Source: BOG-1155 sp963717985
GTDB taxonomy: Bacteria; Desulfobacterota; Syntrophorhabdia; Syntrophorhabdales; WCHB1-27
Direction: 5' to 3'
NCBI GenBank assembly: GCA_963717985.1
Contig: CAVQYC010000002.1
Location: 558,001-622,000 of the forward strand
Length of the DNA stretch: 64,000 nt
Below, piece by piece: positions 19,127 to 27,451 of the stretch. The notes beneath the pieces were generated by a model. That model did not search any database. It saw only the letters and a program-made list of their open reading frames with translations, and had not been told where the DNA came from. Each line of letters opens with the position of its first letter. Position 1 is the first letter of the stretch. The position numbers and the translations under genes are program-made.

Positions 19127-19408
19127 TTATGTTAACTCACGATCCTTTATCAATTTGATGATTTGTTCGATGTTTCTATCACTAATCGAATACTTCACCT
19201 TCGCGCCACAACGCTCTTGCTGCACAATGCCCTTTAACCGCAACAGCGACAGGTGCTGCGACACCGTGGCCTGCGGAAGATCCAGAGACCCCCAGATATT
19301 ACTCACGCACTTGTCGTTGTCCAGGAGGGCCTCGATTATCTTGATCCTTATGGGATGACCCATGGTCTTAAGGATGTCAGCCCACTTTACATAACTCTTG
19401 TTTTCCAT
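19127..19408 (-). CDS. ArsR-family regulator
   Basis: A 93-aa winged-helix repressor of the ArsR/SmtB family (WADILKTMGHPIRIKIIEALL, then LPQATVSQHLSLLRLKGIVQQERCGAKVKYSI). One Cys lies in KCVSNIW and one in the wing (ERCGAK), but the classic ELCVCD metal motif is absent, so the effector is unknown. It stands alone between rluB and the Fis-type gene. Confidence 0.85.
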   Translation of the reverse strand: MENKSYVKWADILKTMGHPIRIKIIEALLDNDKCVSNIWGSLDLPQATVSQHLSLLRLKGIVQQERCGAKVKYSISDRNIEQIIKLIKDRELT

Positions 19409-19477
19409 AGTAGTATTATGTTAGCCAAAAGCCGATGATACTGTCAATCAAAATATCCCGCACCTTCCCGTGAAATA

Positions 19478-20242
19478 TCACGGGGCGACTCTCCTGGAGA
19501 TGCCTGTCCCTGATGGCGCCTGCTGGCGGAGGAACCTCTTGATCTCTTCAGGGTCGATATGTCTCCATTCGCCCGGCTTGAGAGCGCCCAGCGTAAAGCC
19601 GTCGACGCGCACGCGGCGGAGTTTCAGGACGCTGTGGGAGAGCGCTTCGGCGACCTTCCTGATGTGATGGTATTTCCCTTCGGTGACGGTCACTCTGTAC
19701 CAGGTGTTCTTTTCCGCCTTCTTGAGTGATGCAATGGTTTTAAAGCGGTACACGTGGCTTTTATCAAGAGGAAGGCCCGTGACTGCGCGTTTTAGGTCCT
19801 CCTGCGTCAGGGCGCCCGAAAGCTTCACGTGATACTCTTTCTCCACTTCATACCTAGGGTGCGTCACCAGATTGGCAAATCCTCCGTCATTCGTAAAGAT
19901 CATCAGGCCCTCGGAGTTGTAATCGAGGCGGCCCACGGGGAAAAGCGGCGTTTTGAGGCGTATGAGCTGGCGCGCGAGTGGGCGGTCCTTGCCCTCAATG
20001 TCGGCGAGGTCGGATAGATAACCCGGCGGTTTGTAGAGGGCAACATAGCATGACGCCGCAGGAGGCCTGATAGCGTTATTGTCAAGGGTGACCATGTCGG
20101 CGGCCGGGTCGATCGGATGGGCCGGGTCGGTGACCGTCAGGCCATTCACCTTCACCCTGCCGGACGTGATGATCTCTTCCGACTTACGCCGGGATGCGAT
20201 GCCGCTGTGTGCAAGGAATTTGGAAAGTCTTTCAGCCGCCAT
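19478..20242 (-). CDS. rluB: RsuA/RluB-family 23S rRNA pseudouridine synthase
   Basis: A 254-aa enzyme isomerising uridine in ribosomal RNA. An N-terminal S4 RNA-binding domain (MAAERLSKFLAHSGIASRRKSEEII) precedes the catalytic domain with the GRLDYNSEGLMIFTNDG motif containing the catalytic Asp and KEYHVKL. RluB (23S) versus RsuA/RluE cannot be settled from sequence alone. It lies downstream of the pilus genes on the same strand. Confidence 0.88.
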   Translation of the reverse strand: MAAERLSKFLAHSGIASRRKSEEIITSGRVKVNGLTVTDPAHPIDPAADMVTLDNNAIRPPAASCYVALYKPPGYLSDLADIEGKDRPLARQLIRLKTPLFPVGRLDYNSEGLMIFTNDGGFANLVTHPRYEVEKEYHVKLSGALTQEDLKRAVTGLPLDKSHVYRFKTIASLKKAEKNTWYRVTVTEGKYHHIRKVAEALSHSVLKLRRVRVDGFTLGALKPGEWRHIDPEEIKRFLRQQAPSGTGISRRVAP

Positions 20243-20264
20243 AGTAAGAAAAAGAGCGCCTAAC

Positions 20265-21557
20265 TCAGTCCTTGAAGACTTCGATAGTCTTCTCCGACTG
20301 CACCTTATAGATCGGTATGATTATCTCGCGGCGGCTATCCACGCGTTGATCTACGTCGAGACCGATCGCGCCCGCCCTGAACGATGGGTTGATCCTGATC
20401 TCGATGACAAGGTTGTTAGGCTTGCTGAGATCCAGGAGGGCCTCACGCGTTACTTCCCGTTCCGATGTGTAGAGGAGTGAGTCGTTGAAGAAATAGCCAC
20501 GCCTGAAAGAAACCAGGACACGATGAACACCGCTCGGAAGACTGAATTTCTGTTCCTTCCTCTCGGAGATAGCCATTGCTTCGTCATCTACCTTCACCTT
20601 TATCTCAACAGGACTGAGGAGATTGAAACCCGTCTGTTTCAAGACCTTTTCGACGAGCGCGTTGCCGGCCGATTCCTGCCGTATCAATTGCTCCAGCTCG
20701 TGCTTGGGCGGTTCAAAGGGTGTGGTGTTTAACGAGACGAGGCACGTCGAAACTTCAACGCTCGACGGGGCCGCCGGGTTCGCGACAATCGCAGAAAGCG
20801 CATGCGCGTATCTCTCCTCAAGGGGGAAGGAAAAAAGACCGGTCTTGCCGCTCCCCTCTTTGTTTATGGCGAGAACCGTCAGGTCTATCCTTTTGCCGGT
20901 TACCTTGTAGGCACCGGTGACAAGTGCATCTATGTCGGCCATTTTCATGTTCTTCTGCACGAACTCGATCAAAGGTTTTTCGCTGTCAGGATAAAATATA
21001 AGCCCTTTCAGGGCCGATTTGTCCACCAGCTCTATGCGCTTCTTCTGGGCGAACACGCGGCTGAATTCCCCCATGATCACCTCGGACAACCCTGTTTTCG
21101 CGTCTCCGTCGTTGAATATCCCATAGAGGCAGACCCGCAGCCGCTTATACGGCTCATAGGACTCCACGACGTGAGAGAGGACTGCGATGGTAACGGGATA
21201 AAGGGTTGCATCCGTAAAGACGACGGGGTCAAAAAAGACGAAAGATCCCGGGTCGATCTCCTTTTTATCGTTGATGACCTCACACACACTCGATCGGTAA
21301 TTGCTGGCCGTAACCGCACACCTCGCGATAATAGTCGAGGGGGTGCTGTCTCTGTAAGCCCTTACCGAGCCCACATCCCCTTTGATGATCCCGTCTCTCT
21401 CCCCGACATTTGCCACGGCTTTATCGCCCAGCGTAATGGTCACCCTCTCGTTGTCCAACGGGGCAATCACTCCTATCACAGGATCAAGGGCGAAGCACGG
21501 CCAGGAGAGCGCCGGAAGAGCGAGCAGTGTGAGTAGCAGCACCCTTACATTTTTCAT
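20265..21557 (-). CDS. Exported protein of unknown function in the pilus operon
   Basis: A 430-aa protein starting with a signal peptide (VLLLTLLALPALSWPCFA). Its start overlaps the pilQ stop by 4 bp, so it is translated with the pilus genes. A central region (about residues 145-250) has the spacing of a periplasmic FlgO/CsgG-like fold (VFAQKKRIELVDKS, ALVTGAYKV), and the C-terminal third is beta-rich. I do not recognise it as a named Pil protein. A role in secretin assembly or surface attachment is only suggested by position. Confidence 0.75.
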   Translation of the reverse strand: MKNVRVLLLTLLALPALSWPCFALDPVIGVIAPLDNERVTITLGDKAVANVGERDGIIKGDVGSVRAYRDSTPSTIIARCAVTASNYRSSVCEVINDKKEIDPGSFVFFDPVVFTDATLYPVTIAVLSHVVESYEPYKRLRVCLYGIFNDGDAKTGLSEVIMGEFSRVFAQKKRIELVDKSALKGLIFYPDSEKPLIEFVQKNMKMADIDALVTGAYKVTGKRIDLTVLAINKEGSGKTGLFSFPLEERYAHALSAIVANPAAPSSVEVSTCLVSLNTTPFEPPKHELEQLIRQESAGNALVEKVLKQTGFNLLSPVEIKVKVDDEAMAISERKEQKFSLPSGVHRVLVSFRRGYFFNDSLLYTSEREVTREALLDLSKPNNLVIEIRINPSFRAGAIGLDVDQRVDSRREIIIPIYKVQSEKTIEVFKD

Positions 21558-23038
21558 TTATCCCCCCCTTCTTTCGCGTAAACATTTTTGAGGAGAGTGG
21601 GTGTGATGAATATGAGGAGCTCGGTCTTGTTGTCGGTCTTGCCTGTGTGCTTGAAGAGCTGGCCGAGAAAGGGGATATTCTGGAGAACCGGTATGCCCGA
21701 CGTGGAGTCATCCAGGGTTACTTCATAAATCCCCCCCATCACCACGGTCTCCCCGTCTCTGACCAGCAGCTCGGTAACAGCCTCCCTTTTCGTGACCCCG
21801 GGCACGGGAAAGCGCGGGTCGAAATCCGGCTCATCATCCTTTGCCTCGATCGTCAGCCTGATATTCCCGTCCTTTATGAGATGGGGGGTCACCGCAAGCT
21901 GCAGTACGGCGAGCTTGAACATGATGTTGGTGCCAAGCTGCGCCGAGGAGCTCTGATAGGGGATCTCCGTGCCCTGTGTGATGCGGGCCGGGCGGTTTTC
22001 AGAGGTGATGATCTTCGGGTTGGATATAACCTTGCCCTTGTCATGGGCCTCCATGGCGGAAAGTACCAGGTCCAGCTGCAGAGAATCGGTGAGACTGCCC
22101 ACATAGACGCCCATCGACCCGCCCGTGCCCGCCCCCATAGTAGCGGGTAGGTTCACATTGTAAGGGAACGACACGACTCCGTTCCTCATGCCCAGGTTCC
22201 CTGTCGGGGCCGTGTACGTGCTGGAGCTGGAATCCCCTGTCACCTGCCTGGAGCCGGCAGACCCGACAGATTCGCCTCGTATCCTTGTCTGGTAGGAGGC
22301 GCCCCATTGCACACCCAGCTCCTTCGAGAAAGTGGAGCTGGCCAGAACTATGCGCGCGTTTATCTGCACCTGCTGCGGTGGTATGTCATGCTCTTTTATA
22401 AGCCTCACCACCTCGGCCACGTTCTCTTTTGTGTCCCTGATAACGAGCGCGTTGTTCCATTTGACCACAGTGACCACGCCGTTCGGTGAAAGCAAGCCCT
22501 TGGGCTTCCCTGTGAGCGTGCTCTGGCCGCCCGGCGCGCCTTGCGGCGCCGCCTGCGCCATGTCTTTTGCCGAGGCCGAGGTCTCGCCCGTGATCATCTT
22601 CTCCACTTCGGCTATGTCGGCATAATTGACGTAAACCGTCTCCGTCACAAATTGCTGTTCCAGCCTCTGCCGTACCTCCCTCTCCCTCACGAATTCAAGC
22701 CTGTCCTTTGCTCCCCTGTCTCTTTCATCGTAGAACTTTTTTGCCGTCATGACCCGTACCACGTTCTCCCCTTCCACCTTGGCCAGATCATTGTTCTTTA
22801 AGACGACCTCAAGCGCGTCGTCGCAGGAGACATTTTCCAATTTGATAGTGACCTTGCCCTTTACGTCATCGGAGATCACCATGTTCTTCTTTGAGACCTC
22901 TGCAATCACCCTCAGCACGTTTCTGATATCGGCGTCGATAAAGTCAAAGGATATTTTCGGCGGAGGCGCCTGTTGCGCCTGGCTTGCCAGCGGTATGAAG
23001 ATAATGGCAAAAGAGAGAATGAGCAAAAACCTTTTCAT
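21554..23038 (-). CDS. pilQ: Type IV pilus secretin PilQ
   Basis: A 494-aa outer-membrane secretin forming the pilus exit channel. It has a signal peptide, an N0-like domain (FIDADIRNVLRVIAEVSKKNMV), N1 segments, a Ser/Gly-rich gate region and the secretin core, including VISNPKIITSENRPARITQGTEIPY-type blocks and the terminal VMGGIYEVTLDD...LLIFITPTLL. It is shorter than many PilQ proteins and lacks N-terminal AMIN domains. It follows pilP after 12 bp and overlaps the next gene. Confidence 0.93.
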   Translation of the reverse strand: MKRFLLILSFAIIFIPLASQAQQAPPPKISFDFIDADIRNVLRVIAEVSKKNMVISDDVKGKVTIKLENVSCDDALEVVLKNNDLAKVEGENVVRVMTAKKFYDERDRGAKDRLEFVREREVRQRLEQQFVTETVYVNYADIAEVEKMITGETSASAKDMAQAAPQGAPGGQSTLTGKPKGLLSPNGVVTVVKWNNALVIRDTKENVAEVVRLIKEHDIPPQQVQINARIVLASSTFSKELGVQWGASYQTRIRGESVGSAGSRQVTGDSSSSTYTAPTGNLGMRNGVVSFPYNVNLPATMGAGTGGSMGVYVGSLTDSLQLDLVLSAMEAHDKGKVISNPKIITSENRPARITQGTEIPYQSSSAQLGTNIMFKLAVLQLAVTPHLIKDGNIRLTIEAKDDEPDFDPRFPVPGVTKREAVTELLVRDGETVVMGGIYEVTLDDSTSGIPVLQNIPFLGQLFKHTGKTDNKTELLIFITPTLLKNVYAKEGGDK

Positions 23039-23050
23039 GTGTCACCCTTC

Positions 23051-23494
23051 CTATTTTCGAGGAATATCAAGTGATATCTTGTGGATATCTCCTCTCAGCT
23101 TATAAGCCAGGATCACTTTGTCTTGCAAGACGTCGAAAATCCACATGTTCCTGTTAAGGAAATCCCCTTTCTTGAAGAGCAACCCTTTGCCCTGCATGTC
23201 CTCCATCAAGGCGAACGCCACCGCCCCTGACTTGATCACTCCCGCGAATTTCAGCTCGTCGAGCTCATATCCCTCCTTTGGGGCCGCCTGGACAGATGTT
23301 TTTTTGACTGCCTTCAGCAGATAGACCGGCTCGAAAGGGTCCCGCCGGTCCTGGGATGTATAGGAAAAACTGTCCATATCCATGGTGGGAACGGCCGGCG
23401 CCCCCTGCGTAGCGCCCGCGCCTGCGGCAAAAGGAGTAGAAACAAGGGAAAAGAACAATAGCGCGGGGAGAAGCCTATGTCCTGACCGGTTCAT
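23051..23494 (-). CDS. pilP: Type IV pilus lipoprotein-like PilP
   Basis: A 147-aa PilP-family periplasmic protein linking the PilMNO platform to the secretin. It has an N-terminal signal sequence (LPALLFFSLVSTPFAAG), an RRDPFEPVYL segment typical of PilP, and a small beta domain (DELKFAGVIKSGAVAFALMED). No canonical lipobox Cys is obvious, unlike many PilP proteins. It overlaps pilO by 4 bp. Confidence 0.88.
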   Translation of the reverse strand: MNRSGHRLLPALLFFSLVSTPFAAGAGATQGAPAVPTMDMDSFSYTSQDRRDPFEPVYLLKAVKKTSVQAAPKEGYELDELKFAGVIKSGAVAFALMEDMQGKGLLFKKGDFLNRNMWIFDVLQDKVILAYKLRGDIHKISLDIPRK

Positions 23495-24177
23495 TCTTTT
23501 CCTCCTGGACCAGCTGTTTTAGCCGGTTGCGGCCCGGTTGTAGCACCCGCATCGGTGCGCGGTCCCACACCTCCGCTCGCCGCTGGCGCCACACTTTTGT
23601 TCGCCGGTGGCAATGGCTCCTTCAGAAAAACATAGGTTTTTGCGAGGCAGGAACCTTCAAGAGTCCCTTTTGAGCCCGCCTCTTTCGCCTCCAGGGAAAA
23701 GCTCGTGATATGAATAATTCTCTCAAGTTTTCGGACCCCATCGAAAAAGTAGCCGATGCTGTGATAAAGCCCTGTATATTTCATTTCGAAGGGCAGCTCC
23801 AAATAAAACTCCCGGGGCACCGATTCTTTTGGGGCAAAATATTTCACATGCGTCTTCGTTTCCTGCGCAGTGAGAGAAACCTGTCTCAGCAGGGCCGGCA
23901 CTTCCTTTTCCTCCGGCATCTGCCTCAGCCTGTATTGCAGTTCGGCTTTAAGGCTGGTGTACTCTCTCCGCGTCTTTTCCATGCTGTTTTTCATTGCCGT
24001 TACCTTGAGGAGTTCCTGTCGCAGGCCCTTTGCCTCGGTATCGAGTCTTTTCTTCTCCCGGAGCTGTGCATCGAAGAGAAGGAAATAGGCAGCGACAATA
24101 ATCACTGCGGGTAGAAGGAGCATGAGCACAACCCTGTATCTCCCCGGAATCGTCAGTTCTCCCAGTTGCAGCTTCAT
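23491..24177 (-). CDS. pilO: Type IV pilus inner-membrane protein PilO
   Basis: A 228-aa bitopic protein: one membrane helix (VVLMLLLPAVIIVAAYFLLF), a coiled coil (residues ~45-100) and a ferredoxin-like periplasmic domain (VPREFYLELPFEMKYTGLYH), ending in a Pro/Ala-rich tail. The ATG at 24177 overlaps the pilN stop as ATGA; an upstream in-frame Met at 24303 lies inside pilN. It pairs with PilN in the alignment subcomplex. Confidence 0.9.
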   Translation of the reverse strand: MKLQLGELTIPGRYRVVLMLLLPAVIIVAAYFLLFDAQLREKKRLDTEAKGLRQELLKVTAMKNSMEKTRREYTSLKAELQYRLRQMPEEKEVPALLRQVSLTAQETKTHVKYFAPKESVPREFYLELPFEMKYTGLYHSIGYFFDGVRKLERIIHITSFSLEAKEAGSKGTLEGSCLAKTYVFLKEPLPPANKSVAPAASGGVGPRTDAGATTGPQPAKTAGPGGKE

Positions 24178-24713
24178 GAGGCCGCACCGCCCACAACAAT
24201 AAATTTCTTCACCGTCGTCCCCGCTTCGGTCACATCTTCCACACTTTTCAATTCGACGTTCCTCATATAGGAGAGCCGGGATAGACCTTCCACAAAGGTG
24301 CAAATCGACTCATTGTCAATGGACCTGCCTTCGAAATCGACCTTCATGTCAATCTTGTGCACCTTCTTGAGCCACAGATTGTCCGTGGTCAGCGACGAAA
24401 GGTCGTAAAGCAGCCTGGGCGCAAGTGCCCTACCCTCTTTGATCCTGTTTATCACGGCTATCCTCTCGGCGATCTCCTTCTTGTCTTTTCCTATGGTGAG
24501 AAATTCCTTGTAAACGCTCTGAAGCGATCCGATTTGCGCGTGTAAGGCGGCCGCATCACTGCGCAGCCTTGCTACATCCCTGTTGTTCTTCAGGAAGATG
24601 CCTCCGACGAGAGCGACGGTGAGCACGAGTATTGCCGGGAAGATAAAGAGATCGGGGTAAAATTTGTGTTGTCCGTGGCTCCTCTGCGGCAGAAGGTTTA
24701 TCTTTATCATCAC
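24174..24713 (-). CDS. pilN: Type IV pilus protein PilN
   Basis: A 179-aa bitopic inner-membrane protein. The cytoplasmic N-terminus carries the conserved INLLPQR motif that binds PilM. A membrane helix (LFIFPAILVLTVALVGGIFL), coiled coil and periplasmic domain follow. It overlaps pilM by 4 bp and pilO by 4 bp. Confidence 0.93.
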   Translation of the reverse strand: MMIKINLLPQRSHGQHKFYPDLFIFPAILVLTVALVGGIFLKNNRDVARLRSDAAALHAQIGSLQSVYKEFLTIGKDKKEIAERIAVINRIKEGRALAPRLLYDLSSLTTDNLWLKKVHKIDMKVDFEGRSIDNESICTFVEGLSRLSYMRNVELKSVEDVTEAGTTVKKFIVVGGAAS

Positions 24714-25783
24714 ACGCTCTCGTTCATTCTCATTGACAGGGAGAGCGCCACAGGCATCAAAAATTCCTGATTTTCCTGAGTCCCCATGGGGCCACTATCA
24801 TCGAGACAAAGGAAGGGGTTGAGAAATTCGACGCCTATGCCTGTGTCCGATTCGATCTGCTTTTTCAGTCCGGGAACAAGAGAAGACCCGCCGGTCAGAT
24901 ATATCTTGCTTACTGCCTCCCGGGGTTTTGTGGCCACGTAAAAGTTGACCGTCTTATTGATCTCGGAGGATATGTTCGCGACGAAATCATCAAGCACGCC
25001 TGCTGCATCGTCACTGCCCTTCAGCTTCTTCTCTTCGGCCTCCCTATAGTCGAGCTTTTGCGGTTTTGCAAGCTCGTGGGTGATATACTTCCCTCCTACC
25101 AGTATCTCCCTCGTAAACTCTATATTCACTCCCTTGACGATCGCGATGTTTGTCACCGATGCGCCTATGTCCGCCGCAAGGATCGAGTGGCTCTCAGACG
25201 TGTATATCTGCTCGATCAGGTTTGTTATTGCAAAAATATCGACATCGAGCACACAAAGGTTCAGCCCGGCCAGCTCGAAGGTCTTTATGTAACCTTCGAC
25301 TATCTCTTTTTTCGCGGCCACAACAAGGAGGTTCATCATCTGCTCCTTCTCATCATCCGCGCCCATAATGTAATAACTGTAATAGATATCCTTCAGGGGA
25401 AAGGGGATAATATTTTCAACCTCGATCTTTACCGCGCTCTCGAGGGCTTCCTTTTCAAGAAGGGGCATGGTTACCCTCTTTGTGATCACGCTGTAGCTTG
25501 AAAGGGCTGAGGCAGCGTTTCTCGTTCTGATCGAGCCGGCGCCGAGCAGGGCCTTCAGCTCCTGGGCCACAAAAGGACGGTCTATGATGTTTCCGTCATG
25601 CAGCAGGTCATGGTCATAGGACCTGCACGCCAGGCCCGATAGGGCGAAGCGCCCTTCTTTCGTTTTTTTGAGAAGACAAACTTTTATGGAAGTCGTTCCG
25701 ATATCGGCCCCCAGCAACTGGCGGGGCTTCCCAAAACCGAGCCTATAAAGAGGGTCAAACTTGTCCAAAATACGATTTACCAT
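24710..25783 (-). CDS. pilM: Type IV pilus actin-like ATPase PilM
   Basis: A 357-aa cytoplasmic actin-fold ATPase. The first phosphate loop GADIGTTSIKVCLLKK, the second SILAADIGASVTNIAIV and the adenosine motif IYLTGGSSLVPGL are clear. It binds the PilN cytoplasmic tail and connects the assembly motor to the PilNOPQ channel. Length and operon position are standard. Confidence 0.95.
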   Translation of the reverse strand: MVNRILDKFDPLYRLGFGKPRQLLGADIGTTSIKVCLLKKTKEGRFALSGLACRSYDHDLLHDGNIIDRPFVAQELKALLGAGSIRTRNAASALSSYSVITKRVTMPLLEKEALESAVKIEVENIIPFPLKDIYYSYYIMGADDEKEQMMNLLVVAAKKEIVEGYIKTFELAGLNLCVLDVDIFAITNLIEQIYTSESHSILAADIGASVTNIAIVKGVNIEFTREILVGGKYITHELAKPQKLDYREAEEKKLKGSDDAAGVLDDFVANISSEINKTVNFYVATKPREAVSKIYLTGGSSLVPGLKKQIESDTGIGVEFLNPFLCLDDSGPMGTQENQEFLMPVALSLSMRMNESV

Positions 25784-25810
25784 AGCCTCCTCAACAACGC
25801 GCAGACTTTT

Positions 25811-26602
25811 TCATCTCGAAATAATCCCTAAGAACAGACTAGTAAGCTGATTGCCGGCGATTGCATAAATCAGCGCGCCAAGGGAGAGAAAAGGGCCGAA
25901 GGGAAGCGCATATTTCATGCCTCCGCCTTTAATCAGCATGAGAGGAAGGCCGACGATAGTGCCCAGAAACGATCCGGAAACCAGAGAGAAGACAACACCC
26001 TTGATGCCGCAAAACGCGCCTATCATGCCGAGGAGCTTTATGTCGCCGCCGCCCATGCCTTCCCTTTTTCTGATAAGCTCATACGATTTCGCAATGGCAA
26101 AGAGCAGACCGGCGCCTAGCAGCACGCCGCCGAGCGAGTCGGTATAGCTGAAAGAGGACCTGAAGAAAGAAAGGGCAACCCCGAGAAGGAGGCCGCCGAG
26201 GCTCAGCACGTCGGGGATTATCAGATGATCCAGGTCGATGAAGGATATGACGATGAGGAGGCTCGCAAAGACGAGTGAGACGGGCAATTCTATGGATAGA
26301 CCCAGCACCCTGTAGAAGACGACGAAGAGGCTGGCGGTCATTAGCTCCACCAGGGGATACCGGATCGGTATGGTCGCGCCGCATTTCCTGCATCGGCCCA
26401 GGAGGACCATATAGCTGATGAGTGGGATATTGTCGTAAAACAATATGGGTGCTGCGCAGGCCGGGCACCTGGAGCCGGGATGCACAATCGACGCGTCTTG
26501 CGGGATCCGGTAGATGCAGACGTTGAGGAAGCTGCCGATAATCGCCCCGAGCACAAAAAAAAGCACGTTCATCACAGGAAGGGAAAAAAATGTAGTGCTC
26601 AT
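25811..26602 (-). CDS. pilD: Prepilin peptidase/N-methyltransferase PilD
   Basis: A 263-aa polytopic aspartic peptidase that cleaves and methylates prepilins. The N-terminal methyltransferase domain has two cysteine pairs (CPAC near residue 44 and CRKC near residue 71), and the peptidase core has FIDLDHLIIPDVLS and GGGDIKLLGMIGA, which contain the two catalytic aspartates. About eight membrane helices are visible. It lies between pilA and pilM on one strand. Confidence 0.95.
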   Translation of the reverse strand: MSTTFFSLPVMNVLFFVLGAIIGSFLNVCIYRIPQDASIVHPGSRCPACAAPILFYDNIPLISYMVLLGRCRKCGATIPIRYPLVELMTASLFVVFYRVLGLSIELPVSLVFASLLIVISFIDLDHLIIPDVLSLGGLLLGVALSFFRSSFSYTDSLGGVLLGAGLLFAIAKSYELIRKREGMGGGDIKLLGMIGAFCGIKGVVFSLVSGSFLGTIVGLPLMLIKGGGMKYALPFGPFLSLGALIYAIAGNQLTSLFLGIISR

Positions 26603-26670
26603 CCGATCACATTATCACTCGCATAGATGCTAAGACAAATCGTGGGGACAGCGCAAGCCTTTTTTTGCAG

Positions 26671-26696
26671 GGATGGGGGCCGAAGGGCCCCCATCC
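26671..26696 (-). terminator. GC-rich hairpin after pilA
   Basis: A perfect 11-bp stem (GGATGGGGGCC and its complement) with a four-base loop, 19 bp past the pilA stop. On the pilA strand it is followed by an A-rich rather than a T-rich run, so it may be an mRNA 3' stabiliser or partial attenuator between pilA and pilD rather than a classical terminator. Confidence 0.5.
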
Positions 26697-26714
26697 GTTC
26701 GTGTGTCGTCCGTA

Positions 26715-27164
26715 TTAGCTCTGTGGGAGGAAGGCTGCCGGCACGCTGCCGCCCCACGCCCATTGGCCCGTTACCCAGTTAGGGGTGAGTGTGATTGTCT
26801 GGTTGTCCGCGGCGCTATTCGTCGCGGTTACTGTTGCCGATATGACACCGGCGGCACTTACGGTCCAGCCTGCCACGGTCGCGTACTGCGTCGGAGGGGC
26901 TACCCCGAAAACAGTGGTGATGGTTCCTGCAGTAGCGGGATCTGTCCCGGCTGCGGGGGTAATGACTCCCGCGTTCGCGGCATACTGCGCCGCTACCGCA
27001 TTCTTGATAGCGCCGAATGCGTTAACCACGCCCGCGACCTTTGCCTTCGTCGTATATCCCGTGTACGCCGGCACGGCAATGGCCGCGAGGATACCGATAA
27101 TCGCGATGACGATGAGCAACTCGATAAGCGTAAAACCTTTGTTTCCCCTCCTGACCTTCATCAT
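26715..27164 (-). CDS. pilA: Type IV major pilin PilA
   Basis: A 149-aa type IVa pilin. A short basic leader (MMKVRRGNKG) precedes the cleavage site G|FTLIELLIVIAIIGILAAIA, with Glu5 present. The remainder is a small globular domain rich in Ala, Thr and Val without a disulfide pair. The start at 27164 has AAGGAGG 6 nt upstream. A sigma-54 promoter lies at 27249-27263 and an NtrC-type activator gene follows upstream, so expression is probably switched by that regulator. Confidence 0.95.
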   Translation of the reverse strand: MMKVRRGNKGFTLIELLIVIAIIGILAAIAVPAYTGYTTKAKVAGVVNAFGAIKNAVAAQYAANAGVITPAAGTDPATAGTITTVFGVAPPTQYATVAGWTVSAAGVISATVTATNSAADNQTITLTPNWVTGQWAWGGSVPAAFLPQS

Positions 27165-27248
27165 GTACTGCCTCCTTGATAAGATAAATTTTATAAACCT
27201 TCCGGGGTTCGATCCCTTTCTCACTCCTCCCGGACGCAAGTTATATAA

Positions 27249-27263
27249 GCAAATACAGTGCCA
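27249..27263 (-). promoter_or_regulatory. Sigma-54 (-24/-12) promoter of pilA
   Basis: On the minus strand TGGCAC, five bases, TTGC matches the sigma-54 consensus exactly, including the GG and GC dinucleotides. The predicted start is near 27237, about 70 bp upstream of the pilA ATG. An NtrC-type activator is encoded directly upstream. Confidence 0.88.
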
Positions 27264-27451
27264 TGGGGATATGCACCGTGAAAACGCCTATCCTTACAGG
27301 AAAAAGCAGGTCAAGCCATTTTTGGGGCGAGAGGCAAAGAAGGGCGTTTTTGACACCTATGAGGGGTCTGCTGACGCCCGAATACAGGCAAAAACTCTAC
27401 GCTGCGACCGGAATATGCAGGTGTGCTATTTTAGCCCTTTCGGTAATGCCG

